A stretch of 64,000 nt of DNA from Aeromonas tecta (GTDB lineage Bacteria > Pseudomonadota > Gammaproteobacteria > Enterobacterales > Aeromonadaceae), in the NCBI RefSeq assembly GCF_000820185.1, contig NZ_CDCA01000025.1, forward strand, positions 310,001-374,000, written 5' to 3'. The notes beneath the pieces were generated by a model that was given only the letters and a program-made list of their open reading frames with translations, did no database searches and had not been told where the DNA came from. The position numbers were made by a program, and so were the translations under genes. Shown in pieces: positions 44,333 through 53,043 of the stretch; the stretch's first letter is position 1; each line of letters starts with the position of its first letter.

Positions 44333-44417
44333 GGAGGGGTTCCCGAGCGGCCAAAGGGATCAGACTGTAAATCTGACGGCTCTGCCTTCGAAGGTTCGAA
44401 TCCTTCTCCCTCCACCA
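44333..44417 (+). tRNA. tRNA-Tyr (anticodon GTA), copy 2
   Basis: Identical in all 85 positions to copy 1, 119 bases downstream, anticodon GTA at 44367-44369. The 34-base spacer is unlike the upstream flank, so the duplication covers only the gene. Co-transcribed, as the tyrT/tyrV pair of E. coli. Confidence 0.98.
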
Positions 44418-44428
44418 TTATTCCGCAG

Positions 44429-44451
44429 ACCCGGCCATGTGCCGGTTTTTT
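44429..44451 (+). terminator. Terminator of tRNA operon
   Basis: CCGGC/GCCGG stem with a five-base loop followed by six T. Confidence 0.8.
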
Positions 44452-44505
44452 GCATTTCCGGGCCTCACCATTTCGTCCGAAATCCCGCCCTGTCGGTTAG
44501 CACCA

Positions 44506-44534
44506 TGAAAAACGGGAGGCCAAGGCCTCCCGTT
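44506..44534 (-). terminator. Terminator of tamA-tamB transcript
   Basis: An 11-base stem AACGGGAGGCC/GGCCTCCCGTT with a two-base loop; on the minus strand it is followed by five T. It lies 16 bases past the tamB stop. Confidence 0.85.
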
Positions 44535-44550
44535 GTTGCATCCATTTCCC

Positions 44551-47500
44551 TTACAGGGTGAAGCGATAGAAGATATCCACCGCCTGGGCCACCCCGCTCA
44601 CCGCCTGCAGATAGAGTCTTGGCAGCACCTCGTAGCGCAGCTTGAACTCGGCGATGGGGCTGAACACCCCGACCCCGTACTGGAACTGCAAGCCGGGCAG
44701 CAGATAGGCCGACAGGGTGACCTGGGTATCATCCCCGCTGCCAGCGGTATCGAGGGCCACATCACTCATGCCGAGGGACTCCCCGATGCTGGAGACCACC
44801 CCATTGGCCTGGCTGACCGCACCGGCCACCAGCAGGCCGTTGAAGCCGCCATCCTCACCACCGGTCTGCAACCCCTTGCCCCGCAACAGGTAGGAGAGCT
44901 GCTCGGACTGGGTCATCTGCGGCTCGGAATAGACGCTGATCTTGGGCTTGGCCGCCGGTCCCGTGACCCGCACCCCGACGGTGACGTTGTCCTCTATGGT
45001 ATCGGGATCCCGATAGGCCTCGATGTTGAGATAGGGCTGATCGATGGGGCCGGAGAACAGAATGCGGCCATCCTTGATGATCAGGTTCTGACCATAGGCC
45101 TTGAAGCGCCCCTCGTTGAGCACCAGCTGACCGTTGCCCGACAGCGGCTTTGACGGATCCTGCGCTATGTTGAGCGCCCCGGCCACCTTGGTCTTGAGGC
45201 CCATGGCTTCCAGCCGCACATCGTCTCCCAGTCGGATCGCGAGCCGGATCTCCATCGGCAGCGGCGCCGCTTTTGGCACCGGCGGTAGATCGTCATAGAT
45301 CACGGTCACATCATCGGACAGACCGACCGCACTCTCGGGCAGGGCCTTGACCAGGATGCGTGACCAGGGAATATCCACCTGACCGCTGACTTTGGTCTCC
45401 TCCCCCAGTGAAATGGCGATGTCCGGCGTCACCCGCACCCGACCCATGCCCGGATACTGGGCCTCCAGATCCTTGCCCTTGATAGTGAGGCTGCCGGTGA
45501 CCGGCAGCTTGGCCCAGCTCAACCAGCCTCCCAGCGTCAGGGGCCCCTTGCCCACCAACATGGAACCATCGAGTTCGGCTCTGTTGCCATCAATCTTGAG
45601 GCGCGTCACCAGCTTGGTGAGGGTGACCATGTCGGAGTGGGTCTGCACCTCCCCGTCTTTCAGGTCGAGCTCCCCATACAGCAAGGGTGCCTTCAGGGTG
45701 CCATCGAAGCGGGCATCCGCCGAGATGATCCCCTGCAGGGAGCGCACCTCGGGGATGAGCGGAGCAAAGGTGGTCAGTTTCAAGCTGTCAAACTTGAGTT
45801 GGCCCGCCAGCAGGCCACGACCCGCCGGCTCCTTGATCAACAGATCCGTATCGATATTGCCGATCTGCTTGGAGGCAAAATCGAGCCGGATAGCCGCCTG
45901 CTGGCGCTCGAAATCGATCCCCAGCTCCAACCGCTGGTAATCGGTCTTGAGTTCATCGGCGATGAAGGTCCCGGCGGTGGTGCGGATCCTGGCATGCAGG
46001 GTCGGCTGGGAGCCGCGCCAGCTGGCGCGACCATCGGCCGACAGCACGGCCTGCCAGCTGAAGTTGTCCGGCAGCCAGGGGCGTAGTCGCTTGAGATCAA
46101 ATTCGTTCAGGGCAAATTCCAGGTCGCCCTGCGCGGCGGAGAGCTGACTGCCCTTGACGCAGAGGCTGGAGCCTTGCGAGCCTAGGCAGAGATCCCCCAT
46201 GGTCAGCTGCTGTTTGGGCAGATCCACATCCAGTGACCAGGGCGCCGTCAGCTCCCAGCGCTTGAGCGGCGTCTTCAGTTTGAGGGTCGCGAGGGCACCA
46301 CGCCAATGATCCCCGCGCAGGCTGCCATTGATGCTCAGGTTGGCGGCCAGCGGATCGCCCTTCATGGTCAGGGTCAGATCATGACGATTGAGATCCCCGC
46401 TGAGGTTCAGGGCCAGTTGGGAGAGGGTATTGGTGCCCTGCACCAGGCTCGATACCGTCAGCGCCAGCTCACCGGCCGGCTTGTCGCCCACCAGGGCATT
46501 GCCCTTGATGACGATATCCTTCAGCACTGTGCCCGCATAAGAGAGACGGCTCGACGCCAGCTCGGTGGTCACCCTGGGCGCCCGCTGATTGCCCCCCACT
46601 CGTACCTGACCCTTGATGTCGCCTTTGAGGCCTGGGTAGAGGCCACCCAGTTTGGGAGCATCCAGATCCGCATCCAGCTTCCAGGCTTGCGCCGTGAGGG
46701 AGCCCTTGGCCTGCAGCTGGTTGGGGCCGCTTTGCAGCGCCAGCGCCGGGATCTTCCATTCCATCTTGTCGTTGCCGCTGAGCTCCCCCTTGAGCGCCAG
46801 CGGATACTGGTTCAGTTTGCCATCGACCTTGAGCTCAGGCAGGGCCAGCTGCCAGTGGCCAGCCTCTGTCATCTCGAAGCGGCTGACTATCTTGCCCGCC
46901 AGCTTGCCCTTGATCTCGGGCACCAGCTCGGCCGGGTTGATCTCCTTGAACTCGGTGGTGCCCTGCCACTGGACTCCCTTGCTCCAGGCCAGTTTGCCAT
47001 CGAGCTTGAGCTCGCCGGTCAGGGCATTGAGCAGCAGCTCGATGCGGCTTAACTGGCTCAGATCCCCCTTGCCTTCGATCGCCAGCTTGAAGGGCGGCAC
47101 ATCCGTGCCCTTGCCAGCGGTGTTCAAGGCAAACTGATAGCCGGAGAGCTTGCCCTTGGCACTGAGGCTGCCCTTGTCCAGCTGATAGCTGGGCTCTTCC
47201 TTGGCAGGCTTGTGCAGCGGCCAGCCGAGGCGTTTCCAGTCCAGCGCCAGATCGAACGGCAAGTCCGGATCCAGCGCCCCTAGCGTGCCCTTGAGATTGG
47301 CGGCCACCGGCCCCTTGGCCTGCAGCGCCAGCGCCAGCTTGCCGACCGAACCATCCAGCGTCAGCTTTGCCTGCTCGGTGTCGAGCTCCCACTGCTTGAG
47401 TCCCTTGCGAGCCTTGGCATCCAGGGTCAGGGCAAGGGGATAGTCATCGACCAGGCGCACGTGGCCGCTGAGCGCCAGATCGGCCATGTCGTGGCGCAAG

Positions 47501-48384
47501 GAGAGCTCGCGGATGTCGATGCGATCGTCCTTGGCGGTGGCGGAGAGCAGCAGGGTGTCGAGCCCTTCGATGAGCTCCCCTTGCTGATAACGCAGCTTGC
47601 TGGCATTGAGCCCTTCCAGCTGAATGGGGAATGGCAGGCTGATGGCAGGCAACAGGATAGGCTCGGGCTTGCTGGCGGCTTTGCTCTTGCTGCTCTTGTC
47701 CGCCTTGGTGCCTTCAGGCGACTTGGCCGTCAACGAGGCGATGTCTTTATTCTGCTGATCGCCGGTCGCCTTGTGTTGCGCTGGCTTGGCGGGCTGCTTG
47801 CCCTTGTCGGCGGGCTTTTTATGATCGGCCGCGTCCTTGGGGGCATCCGCCAGCACTATGTTGAGCCCATCGAGCACCGGGCCGCGCACGATCAGACCCT
47901 TGCGATTCAGAGTCGCCCCTATGTCGAGGGCCTTGAGGGTGACCACCACCCCGGGCACGGCGAGATCCAGATCCGCGACCTTGAGGCTGTCGAATTGAAT
48001 GCGCAGCGGCAAGGGATGCCAGACGAAGGGCTCCGTCGGCTCTTCGGCGACCGGCTCGGATTCGGCCACCCGCACCACCGGATGAGTCACTTCGAGGGAT
48101 TTGATCCAGAGCTTGCCCTGTAGCAACTTGCCCAGATCCCAGTCCAGCACGGCCCGCTCGACGGTGACATCGATCAGCTCGTCCTGCCAACCTACCCCTT
48201 CCAGGGTCCAGCCGTAGCCGAGCTGGCCCGCCACCAATTCCCCCTTGAGGGCAGGCAGCGCAGCCTTGGCCTGTTGCCACAGCCACTTGTTGCCCTGATG
48301 GGTGAAGCCCAGCAGGCTGACGCCGATGAGCAGCAAGAAGATGAGGCCCATCAGCCAGAGGAAAATGCGTTTTACCCAGATCAC
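44551..48384 (-). CDS. tamB: Translocation and assembly module inner-membrane protein TamB
   Basis: 1277 residues, the usual TamB length. One N-terminal membrane helix (IFLWLMGLIFLLLIGVSLLG) is followed by a very long beta-rich periplasmic taco/groove region and a C-terminal DUF490 domain (about 930-1277). Residues 190-240 are a Lys/Ala/Pro-rich low-complexity insert. With TamA it helps insert outer-membrane proteins and is proposed to carry phospholipids between membranes. It starts with GTG 48384 after AAGGAG. It lies downstream of tamA and is preceded by a 22-codon leader copying its own start. Confidence 0.96.
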   Translation of the reverse strand: MIWVKRIFLWLMGLIFLLLIGVSLLGFTHQGNKWLWQQAKAALPALKGELVAGQLGYGWTLEGVGWQDELIDVTVERAVLDWDLGKLLQGKLWIKSLEVTHPVVRVAESEPVAEEPTEPFVWHPLPLRIQFDSLKVADLDLAVPGVVVTLKALDIGATLNRKGLIVRGPVLDGLNIVLADAPKDAADHKKPADKGKQPAKPAQHKATGDQQNKDIASLTAKSPEGTKADKSSKSKAASKPEPILLPAISLPFPIQLEGLNASKLRYQQGELIEGLDTLLLSATAKDDRIDIRELSLRHDMADLALSGHVRLVDDYPLALTLDAKARKGLKQWELDTEQAKLTLDGSVGKLALALQAKGPVAANLKGTLGALDPDLPFDLALDWKRLGWPLHKPAKEEPSYQLDKGSLSAKGKLSGYQFALNTAGKGTDVPPFKLAIEGKGDLSQLSRIELLLNALTGELKLDGKLAWSKGVQWQGTTEFKEINPAELVPEIKGKLAGKIVSRFEMTEAGHWQLALPELKVDGKLNQYPLALKGELSGNDKMEWKIPALALQSGPNQLQAKGSLTAQAWKLDADLDAPKLGGLYPGLKGDIKGQVRVGGNQRAPRVTTELASSRLSYAGTVLKDIVIKGNALVGDKPAGELALTVSSLVQGTNTLSQLALNLSGDLNRHDLTLTMKGDPLAANLSINGSLRGDHWRGALATLKLKTPLKRWELTAPWSLDVDLPKQQLTMGDLCLGSQGSSLCVKGSQLSAAQGDLEFALNEFDLKRLRPWLPDNFSWQAVLSADGRASWRGSQPTLHARIRTTAGTFIADELKTDYQRLELGIDFERQQAAIRLDFASKQIGNIDTDLLIKEPAGRGLLAGQLKFDSLKLTTFAPLIPEVRSLQGIISADARFDGTLKAPLLYGELDLKDGEVQTHSDMVTLTKLVTRLKIDGNRAELDGSMLVGKGPLTLGGWLSWAKLPVTGSLTIKGKDLEAQYPGMGRVRVTPDIAISLGEETKVSGQVDIPWSRILVKALPESAVGLSDDVTVIYDDLPPVPKAAPLPMEIRLAIRLGDDVRLEAMGLKTKVAGALNIAQDPSKPLSGNGQLVLNEGRFKAYGQNLIIKDGRILFSGPIDQPYLNIEAYRDPDTIEDNVTVGVRVTGPAAKPKISVYSEPQMTQSEQLSYLLRGKGLQTGGEDGGFNGLLVAGAVSQANGVVSSIGESLGMSDVALDTAGSGDDTQVTLSAYLLPGLQFQYGVGVFSPIAEFKLRYEVLPRLYLQAVSGVAQAVDIFYRFTL

Positions 48385-48449
48385 GATGCCACTCCTTGCG
48401 AAGAGGACAAACTCAGCGGCCAGAGGAAAATATGTTTTACCCAGATCAC
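48381..48449 (-). CDS. 22-codon leader ORF duplicating the tamB start
   Basis: GTG 48449 encodes MIWVKHIFLWPLSLSSSQ and ends TGA at 48383-48381, overlapping the tamB GTG as GTGA. The first ten codons copy tamB codons 1-10 (MIWVKRIFLW) with one amino-acid change; about 35 bases are repeated at a distance of 65 bases. GGGG sits before the leader start. It may couple tamB translation or be a silent tandem duplication. Confidence 0.55.
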   Translation of the reverse strand: MIWVKHIFLWPLSLSSSQGVAS

Positions 48450-48570
48450 GATGCAGACCCCAGCGAAAAATGCAGCCGCAGCGGCCGAACCAGCATAATT
48501 GAATCGAAAATATTGATTATTTCAGCATATAGAATCACTGAAACATCACGTAGCAGCTTGTTTATCTGCC

Positions 48571-50346
48571 TCATAGTTCAGGCCCCAGCGCGAAGTGCAG
48601 CCGCAACGGCTTGCCTTCCTCGGAGATGGCCACCGCCAGATCGAGTCTCACCTGACCGATGGGCGTGACCCAGCGCACCCCGACCCCGGTGCCTATCTTC
48701 CAGGCCTCGCTATAGTCGACAGTGGCGGTACCGCCATCCACGAACAGGGCACCGAGCCACTTGTCGCTGAAGCGGTAGTTGTATTCCAGGCTGCCCACGC
48801 TGGTGTAGCGACCGCCGGTCAGCTTGCCATTTTCATCCTTGGGGGAGACGGTTTCATAACCGTAGCCACGGATGGTCTGATCGCCGCCGGTGAAGAAGCG
48901 CAAGGAAGGCGGCACCAGCGAGAACTCATCCCCTATGATGGCGCCCTGCTCGACCCGCATCAGGAAGCGGTGATCGTCCCCCAGGGTGCGCAGCCACTTG
49001 CTGCGTCCCCACACCCGCATGAAGTTGATATCAGAGCCCCAATAAGGGCTGGAAAACTCCGTCGTCAACTGCTGGCGATCGCCCCAATCGGGTACCATTC
49101 CACCGCGCACCCGTAGCCGTGACCAGGAGACACCCGGGATCAGCAGCAGGCTGTTACCCTCGTCGCTGCCCTGCACATAGCGCTCGTTTTCCAACCGAAT
49201 GAAGACGTCCCTGTCCCAGCTATCCGGCCGCCGTTTCCAGCGGTGCACCCCGATAGTGGTCAGGTCGGAGCGGGTGTCGTTGTTGTTGGTGTACTGATAA
49301 CCGGCCTGCAGCGAGTAGTAATCCCGCAGCGGGTTGCCGACCGGGATCTGGTAATCGAAGCTGAGTTCGGCCTCCGGGGCCGAGATCTTGGCGGTGCTGG
49401 AGAGGCTGTGGCCGTAGCGGTTGACCCAGGGTTTCTCCCAGGTGGCACTCATGCGCGGCCCCACATCGGTGGCGTAGCCCACACCGGCTTCGATCTCGTG
49501 GTCGACCCGGTTGCTGAGCGTCACCTGCAGCGGCACAAGGTTGCCCTTGGCCTGGCTTATCAGCGGCTTGATATCCACCTGCTTGAACAACTTGGTAGAG
49601 GAGACATCCTGGGTCATCTCGGCGAGGCGAATCGCCAGATAGGGATCGCCACTCTTGATGTTGATCAGCGGCCGGATGAGGCGCAGCGCCTCCGGGGTGG
49701 CGTCGTAGCGGATCTCGCCGAAGTGATAGCGGGGACCGGAGCGGAACAGGATGAAGATCTCGGCCGTGCCCTGATCCGGGAACACCTTGACCTGACTCTT
49801 GCTGATCTTGGCGTCAAAGTAGCCGCGGGCCAGCCCCAGGCTGCCGAGATCCGCCTTGATGGACTCGTACTTGCCATGGTTGAGGGGGTCCCCCTCCTTG
49901 AGCGGCAGCTTGTCCAGCAGCTCGCTGTAGACCTCGTCGCTGCCCGCGTCTCCCTCCAGCAGAATATCGAGGCGCGAGATGAGCACGGGCTTGCCCTTGT
50001 CTATCTCGATCACCACCTTGGCGGGAGATTTCTTGTCGCGGCTCAGGGTGACCTTGGGCTGGTAATAGCCGTAGACCTGCAGCGCCTTCTGCACGCTTTC
50101 GGTGATGGTGGCGCGGGCGGGACGATACTGACGCTCCTGATAGACGGGCAACGCATTGAGATAGGCCTCGACGTTATCCTTCTGCTCCCCTTTCAGGCCC
50201 TTGATCTGATAGGTCAGCTTGGCCGCCATGGCGGGCGCCGCCAATAGCAACAGACAGAGGCAGAGCCCCAGCGCGCCGAGCCCAGGACGACGACGTCGTC
50301 CGGGCGATGTGATCCCTGCAGGCAGGAGAGGATAGCATCCTGTCAA
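48571..50346 (-). CDS. tamA: Translocation and assembly module outer-membrane protein TamA
   Basis: 591 residues. A signal peptide (LGLCLCLLLLAAPAMA) is followed by three POTRA domains (about residues 45-290) and an Omp85-type 16-strand barrel ending in HFALGPEL. No ATG is available before the signal peptide; TTG 50346 follows GCGGGGAA and is taken as start. Forms the TAM complex with TamB, the next gene. The gap to the tamB leader is about 120 bases. Confidence 0.93.
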   Translation of the reverse strand: MTGCYPLLPAGITSPGRRRRPGLGALGLCLCLLLLAAPAMAAKLTYQIKGLKGEQKDNVEAYLNALPVYQERQYRPARATITESVQKALQVYGYYQPKVTLSRDKKSPAKVVIEIDKGKPVLISRLDILLEGDAGSDEVYSELLDKLPLKEGDPLNHGKYESIKADLGSLGLARGYFDAKISKSQVKVFPDQGTAEIFILFRSGPRYHFGEIRYDATPEALRLIRPLINIKSGDPYLAIRLAEMTQDVSSTKLFKQVDIKPLISQAKGNLVPLQVTLSNRVDHEIEAGVGYATDVGPRMSATWEKPWVNRYGHSLSSTAKISAPEAELSFDYQIPVGNPLRDYYSLQAGYQYTNNNDTRSDLTTIGVHRWKRRPDSWDRDVFIRLENERYVQGSDEGNSLLLIPGVSWSRLRVRGGMVPDWGDRQQLTTEFSSPYWGSDINFMRVWGRSKWLRTLGDDHRFLMRVEQGAIIGDEFSLVPPSLRFFTGGDQTIRGYGYETVSPKDENGKLTGGRYTSVGSLEYNYRFSDKWLGALFVDGGTATVDYSEAWKIGTGVGVRWVTPIGQVRLDLAVAISEEGKPLRLHFALGPEL

Positions 50347-50895
50347 ACGTCAATTTCCCCGCATAACATGATTAAAAGACTGCATTATTTAGAATGATAG
50401 TGAGGCTCACTCGCTAGCAAACGCGGCCCATCCTAGCATACCCCCGGACCGGGCGGCAGGTAGCGCGCTGGCTCCCGCCTCACCCTGGGCTGGCAATCCT
50501 GACCCGCAAAATGGCGCCACCAGCCAAGCCGGCGAGGGAAACCCCGGCTCGAGGGGGTGAAAACGCACACTCTCGCCGCAACCGGGTACAAAAAAACGAC
50601 GCTGCACGCCTCTGTCTCTGCCGCTCCCATGGCGGCACACCCTGATCGGCCAAGGGTTGCACGCGACAAGCCCTGTCGGGACGGCGCCGAGAAGGTGAGC
50701 AGAGACACCGGGAGCAACTTGACAGCATCGCCGCATCCGCCCTCACAGCCTGTCTGCTATTCAACAGGAAAATAAATTTAAATCAATAACTTGAATTGGT
50801 GAAAAGAAAGCTTCGCTCAATCCAATCGATTTATCCCGCTGCCACTGTGCAGGCCCCTGCGCCACACTGATGGCATCAATCGAAGGAGAGACTCC
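50347..50895. other. Intergenic region without gene
   Basis: 549 bases between tamA and the gene at 50896, GC-rich in the middle. Short frames on both strands lack ribosome sites and family resemblance. I see the AT-rich promoter-like zone near 50760-50830 but no RNA gene. Confidence 0.5.
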
Positions 50896-51270
50896 ATGCC
50901 CTCACGTAGCGACCAGCTGGCTGACTATATTGCCGACCGACTCGAATTCATCACCTTTCTGGCCTGTTGCAGCGCTTTGCTGGCGCTGTTGACCGGCATG
51001 AGTGGCCAACAGGCGCTGGCCTTCACCGCCCTCAACCTGCCCTTTGGCCTCGCCCTGTTGCTGGGAATGGCCATGCTGGCACCGCTGCCGACTCACTGGC
51101 GGCTGCCCGGGATCACCCTGCTGCTGCTGGGAGGCGCCCTGTTTACCCTGCAGCTGAGCGGCGAATGGCTCAACCCACTGGCGATCTGGTGCCTGTACGC
51201 CCTGCTGGGGCTGGAGATCCTGTGGCAATCTCGCCCAAGGGCACGTCTGGCGGCTGACGCAGGGCGTTAA
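50896..51270 (+). CDS. Small membrane protein of unknown function
   Basis: 124 residues; ATG 50896 follows GAAGGAGAG. Three or four hydrophobic spans (FITFLACCSALLALLTG, LPFGLALLLGMAMLAPL, LPGITLLLLGGALFTLQL, LAIWCLYALLGLEIL). This resembles DUF423-like small membrane proteins in shape only. Located just before ppiC. Confidence 0.65.
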   Translation: MPSRSDQLADYIADRLEFITFLACCSALLALLTGMSGQQALAFTALNLPFGLALLLGMAMLAPLPTHWRLPGITLLLLGGALFTLQLSGEWLNPLAIWCLYALLGLEILWQSRPRARLAADAGR

Positions 51271-51318
51271 TTCGGGTAATCTTGCGCCCCCATCGACCCA
51301 ATCGCCGCGGAGCGCCCC

Positions 51319-51597
51319 ATGAAAAAAGCCTGTGCCCAGCACATCCTGGTCAAGACCGAGAAACAGTGTCTCGAGATCAAGGAAAAACTCGCCAAGGGCG
51401 CCGACTTCGGCCAGATGGCCAAGCGTTTCTCCACCTGTGCCTCCGCCAAGCGCAGCGGCGATCTCGGCGAATTCTCCAAGGGTGACATGGTCAAAGCCTT
51501 TGACGACGCCGTGTTCAAGGGCGAGCTGCTGACTGTGCTGGGCCCGGTGCGCACCAAGTTCGGCTTCCACCTCATCAAGGTGCTCTACCGCAACTGA
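51319..51597 (+). CDS. ppiC: Parvulin-type peptidyl-prolyl isomerase PpiC
   Basis: 92 residues, single rotamase domain without signal peptide. AQHILVKTE, FSTCASAKRSGDLGEF and GPVRTKFGFHLIKVL are the parvulin hallmarks. It is cytoplasmic and speeds proline isomerisation in protein folding; nearly identical in size to E. coli parvulin 10. Confidence 0.96.
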   Translation: MKKACAQHILVKTEKQCLEIKEKLAKGADFGQMAKRFSTCASAKRSGDLGEFSKGDMVKAFDDAVFKGELLTVLGPVRTKFGFHLIKVLYRN

Positions 51598-51712
51598 TTC
51601 GGCACTGGCGACTCTGATTAGTCCGCAGAACTTTAATAAATTTACTAACGTTATCAGTTAATTAAGTTTATCCTTCTGAGCATTCATCCATCATAACCAG
51701 TGGATCCCTTAT

Positions 51713-52399
51713 ATGCCCAGTTATTTGTGGTGGCCTCTGCTGGCCTGGCTACTGCCCCTCGGGGGCGCCCTCGGCAGCCGTATCCACCTCTGGCCTTGGT
51801 GGGTCGGCTTCGCGCTCTGCCTCGCCGCCGCCCTGATCAGCCTCATCCTGTTGCTGCGCCTGCCCTGGCGCCGTCGTCAGGCGACCAACCTGTGGCCCGA
51901 TCTGTGGGGCATAGCCCCGCTGCTGCTGCCCCTGCTGTTTGTGGTGCAGGCGCTGCGCACACCGCTCACCAATGACGTCAGCACCGATCCCTACCATCCG
52001 CCCCGCCTGCAATGGGCCGAGCAGCTGAGAACGGCGCAGGATCTCCCCATCAATGCCCCTCCTCTGCAAGCTTTTACCGGTAACCCCGGTCCTCTCTATA
52101 CCCAGGCCTCTCCCGATGAGGTACTCGCCGAAGCCGAGGAGCTGATGCTGGAGCTGGGCTGGCAGGTGCGCCCCGGTCCGGATGGACTCGATGCCGTGGT
52201 GACCTCCGCCTGGTTCGGCTTTCAGGATGATGTGGCGCTGCGGGTCTTTCAGGGCCCCAAGGAGACGCGGGTCGACATGCGATCGGCCTCTCGCCAGGTG
52301 CGCAGCGATCTGGGTACCAACAAGGCGCGTATTCAGGATTTCCTGTTCCGGCTGAATGAGCGCCTCGGTCAGGCCTATAAACCCCAATTGAAACACTGA
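51713..52399 (+). CDS. DUF1499 family membrane protein
   Basis: 228 residues. Two to three hydrophobic segments in the first 85 residues, then a soluble DUF1499 domain with DVALRVFQGPKETRVDMRSASR and DLGTNKARIQDFL. Function unknown. It leads into the carboxymuconolactone-decarboxylase-like gene nine bases on, suggesting an operon through 55208. Confidence 0.82.
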   Translation: MPSYLWWPLLAWLLPLGGALGSRIHLWPWWVGFALCLAAALISLILLLRLPWRRRQATNLWPDLWGIAPLLLPLLFVVQALRTPLTNDVSTDPYHPPRLQWAEQLRTAQDLPINAPPLQAFTGNPGPLYTQASPDEVLAEAEELMLELGWQVRPGPDGLDAVVTSAWFGFQDDVALRVFQGPKETRVDMRSASRQVRSDLGTNKARIQDFLFRLNERLGQAYKPQLKH

Positions 52400-52407
52400 G
52401 GTTAAGC

Positions 52408-53043
52408 ATGCGTGTCGAGGTGAAACCGGATCGGGAATATGCCTGGTTCATCCGCCCCTTCTTCTGGCTGCAACAGCGCAACTATGGTCAGGTGCTGATC
52501 CCCGGCAAATGCTGGGGCCGCTCGCCGCGCCTGTTTGCCGCCGTGGCCACCCTGTATGGGGTGATCAACCGCCAGCGCTCCCCCATCGATCCTGTGCTGC
52601 GCTCCCTGGTGACGGTGCGGGTCTCCCAGCTCAACTGGTGCCGTTTTTGCATCGACATCAACGCCATGACGCTGATCAAGCGGGCGGGCTCCAGCGCCAA
52701 GGTGGAAGCGCTGGCGAACTGGCGCAGCAGCCCCTTGTTTGATGAGCGGGAGCAAGCCGTGCTCGACTACGCGGAGGCCATGACCGGGCTGGACGGGGTG
52801 AGCGACGAGCAGGCGCGGCGTCTCAAGCCCTGGTTTGACGACGACGGTCTGGTGGAGCTGACCGGCCTCATCGCCTTCCAGAACATGTCCGCCAAGTTCA
52901 ACGCCGCCCTCGACATCGCCCCCCAGGGTTTCTGCCAGCTGCCGGTGCAGCCCGAGCGCGACGCGGCGCCGGATACGGCCGACGCCGCCGAACCGACAAC
53001 CGAGCAGGCCAGCCCTCCCCGGCAGGATAAACCGCTGCCATGA
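52408..53043 (+). CDS. Carboxymuconolactone decarboxylase / AhpD-like protein
   Basis: 211 residues. The CMD core is LVTVRVSQLNWCRFCIDINA with a CxxC redox pair, followed by a helical region; the last 35 residues are an Ala/Pro-rich tail. AhpD-like proteins act as thiol peroxidase partners. Its stop overlaps the ATG of the disulfide-oxidoreductase fusion (ATGA), which may be its reductant; this functional link is inferred. Confidence 0.85.
   Translation: MRVEVKPDREYAWFIRPFFWLQQRNYGQVLIPGKCWGRSPRLFAAVATLYGVINRQRSPIDPVLRSLVTVRVSQLNWCRFCIDINAMTLIKRAGSSAKVEALANWRSSPLFDEREQAVLDYAEAMTGLDGVSDEQARRLKPWFDDDGLVELTGLIAFQNMSAKFNAALDIAPQGFCQLPVQPERDAAPDTADAAEPTTEQASPPRQDKPLP

Noticed and set aside
44214-44417. 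tRNA-Tyr pair as an integration site
   Set aside because: No integrase or foreign-looking DNA adjoins it; flanks are core genes on both sides.
50557-50775. 72-codon frame in the tamA upstream region
   Set aside because: No ribosome site or family resemblance; composition like non-coding GC-rich DNA.
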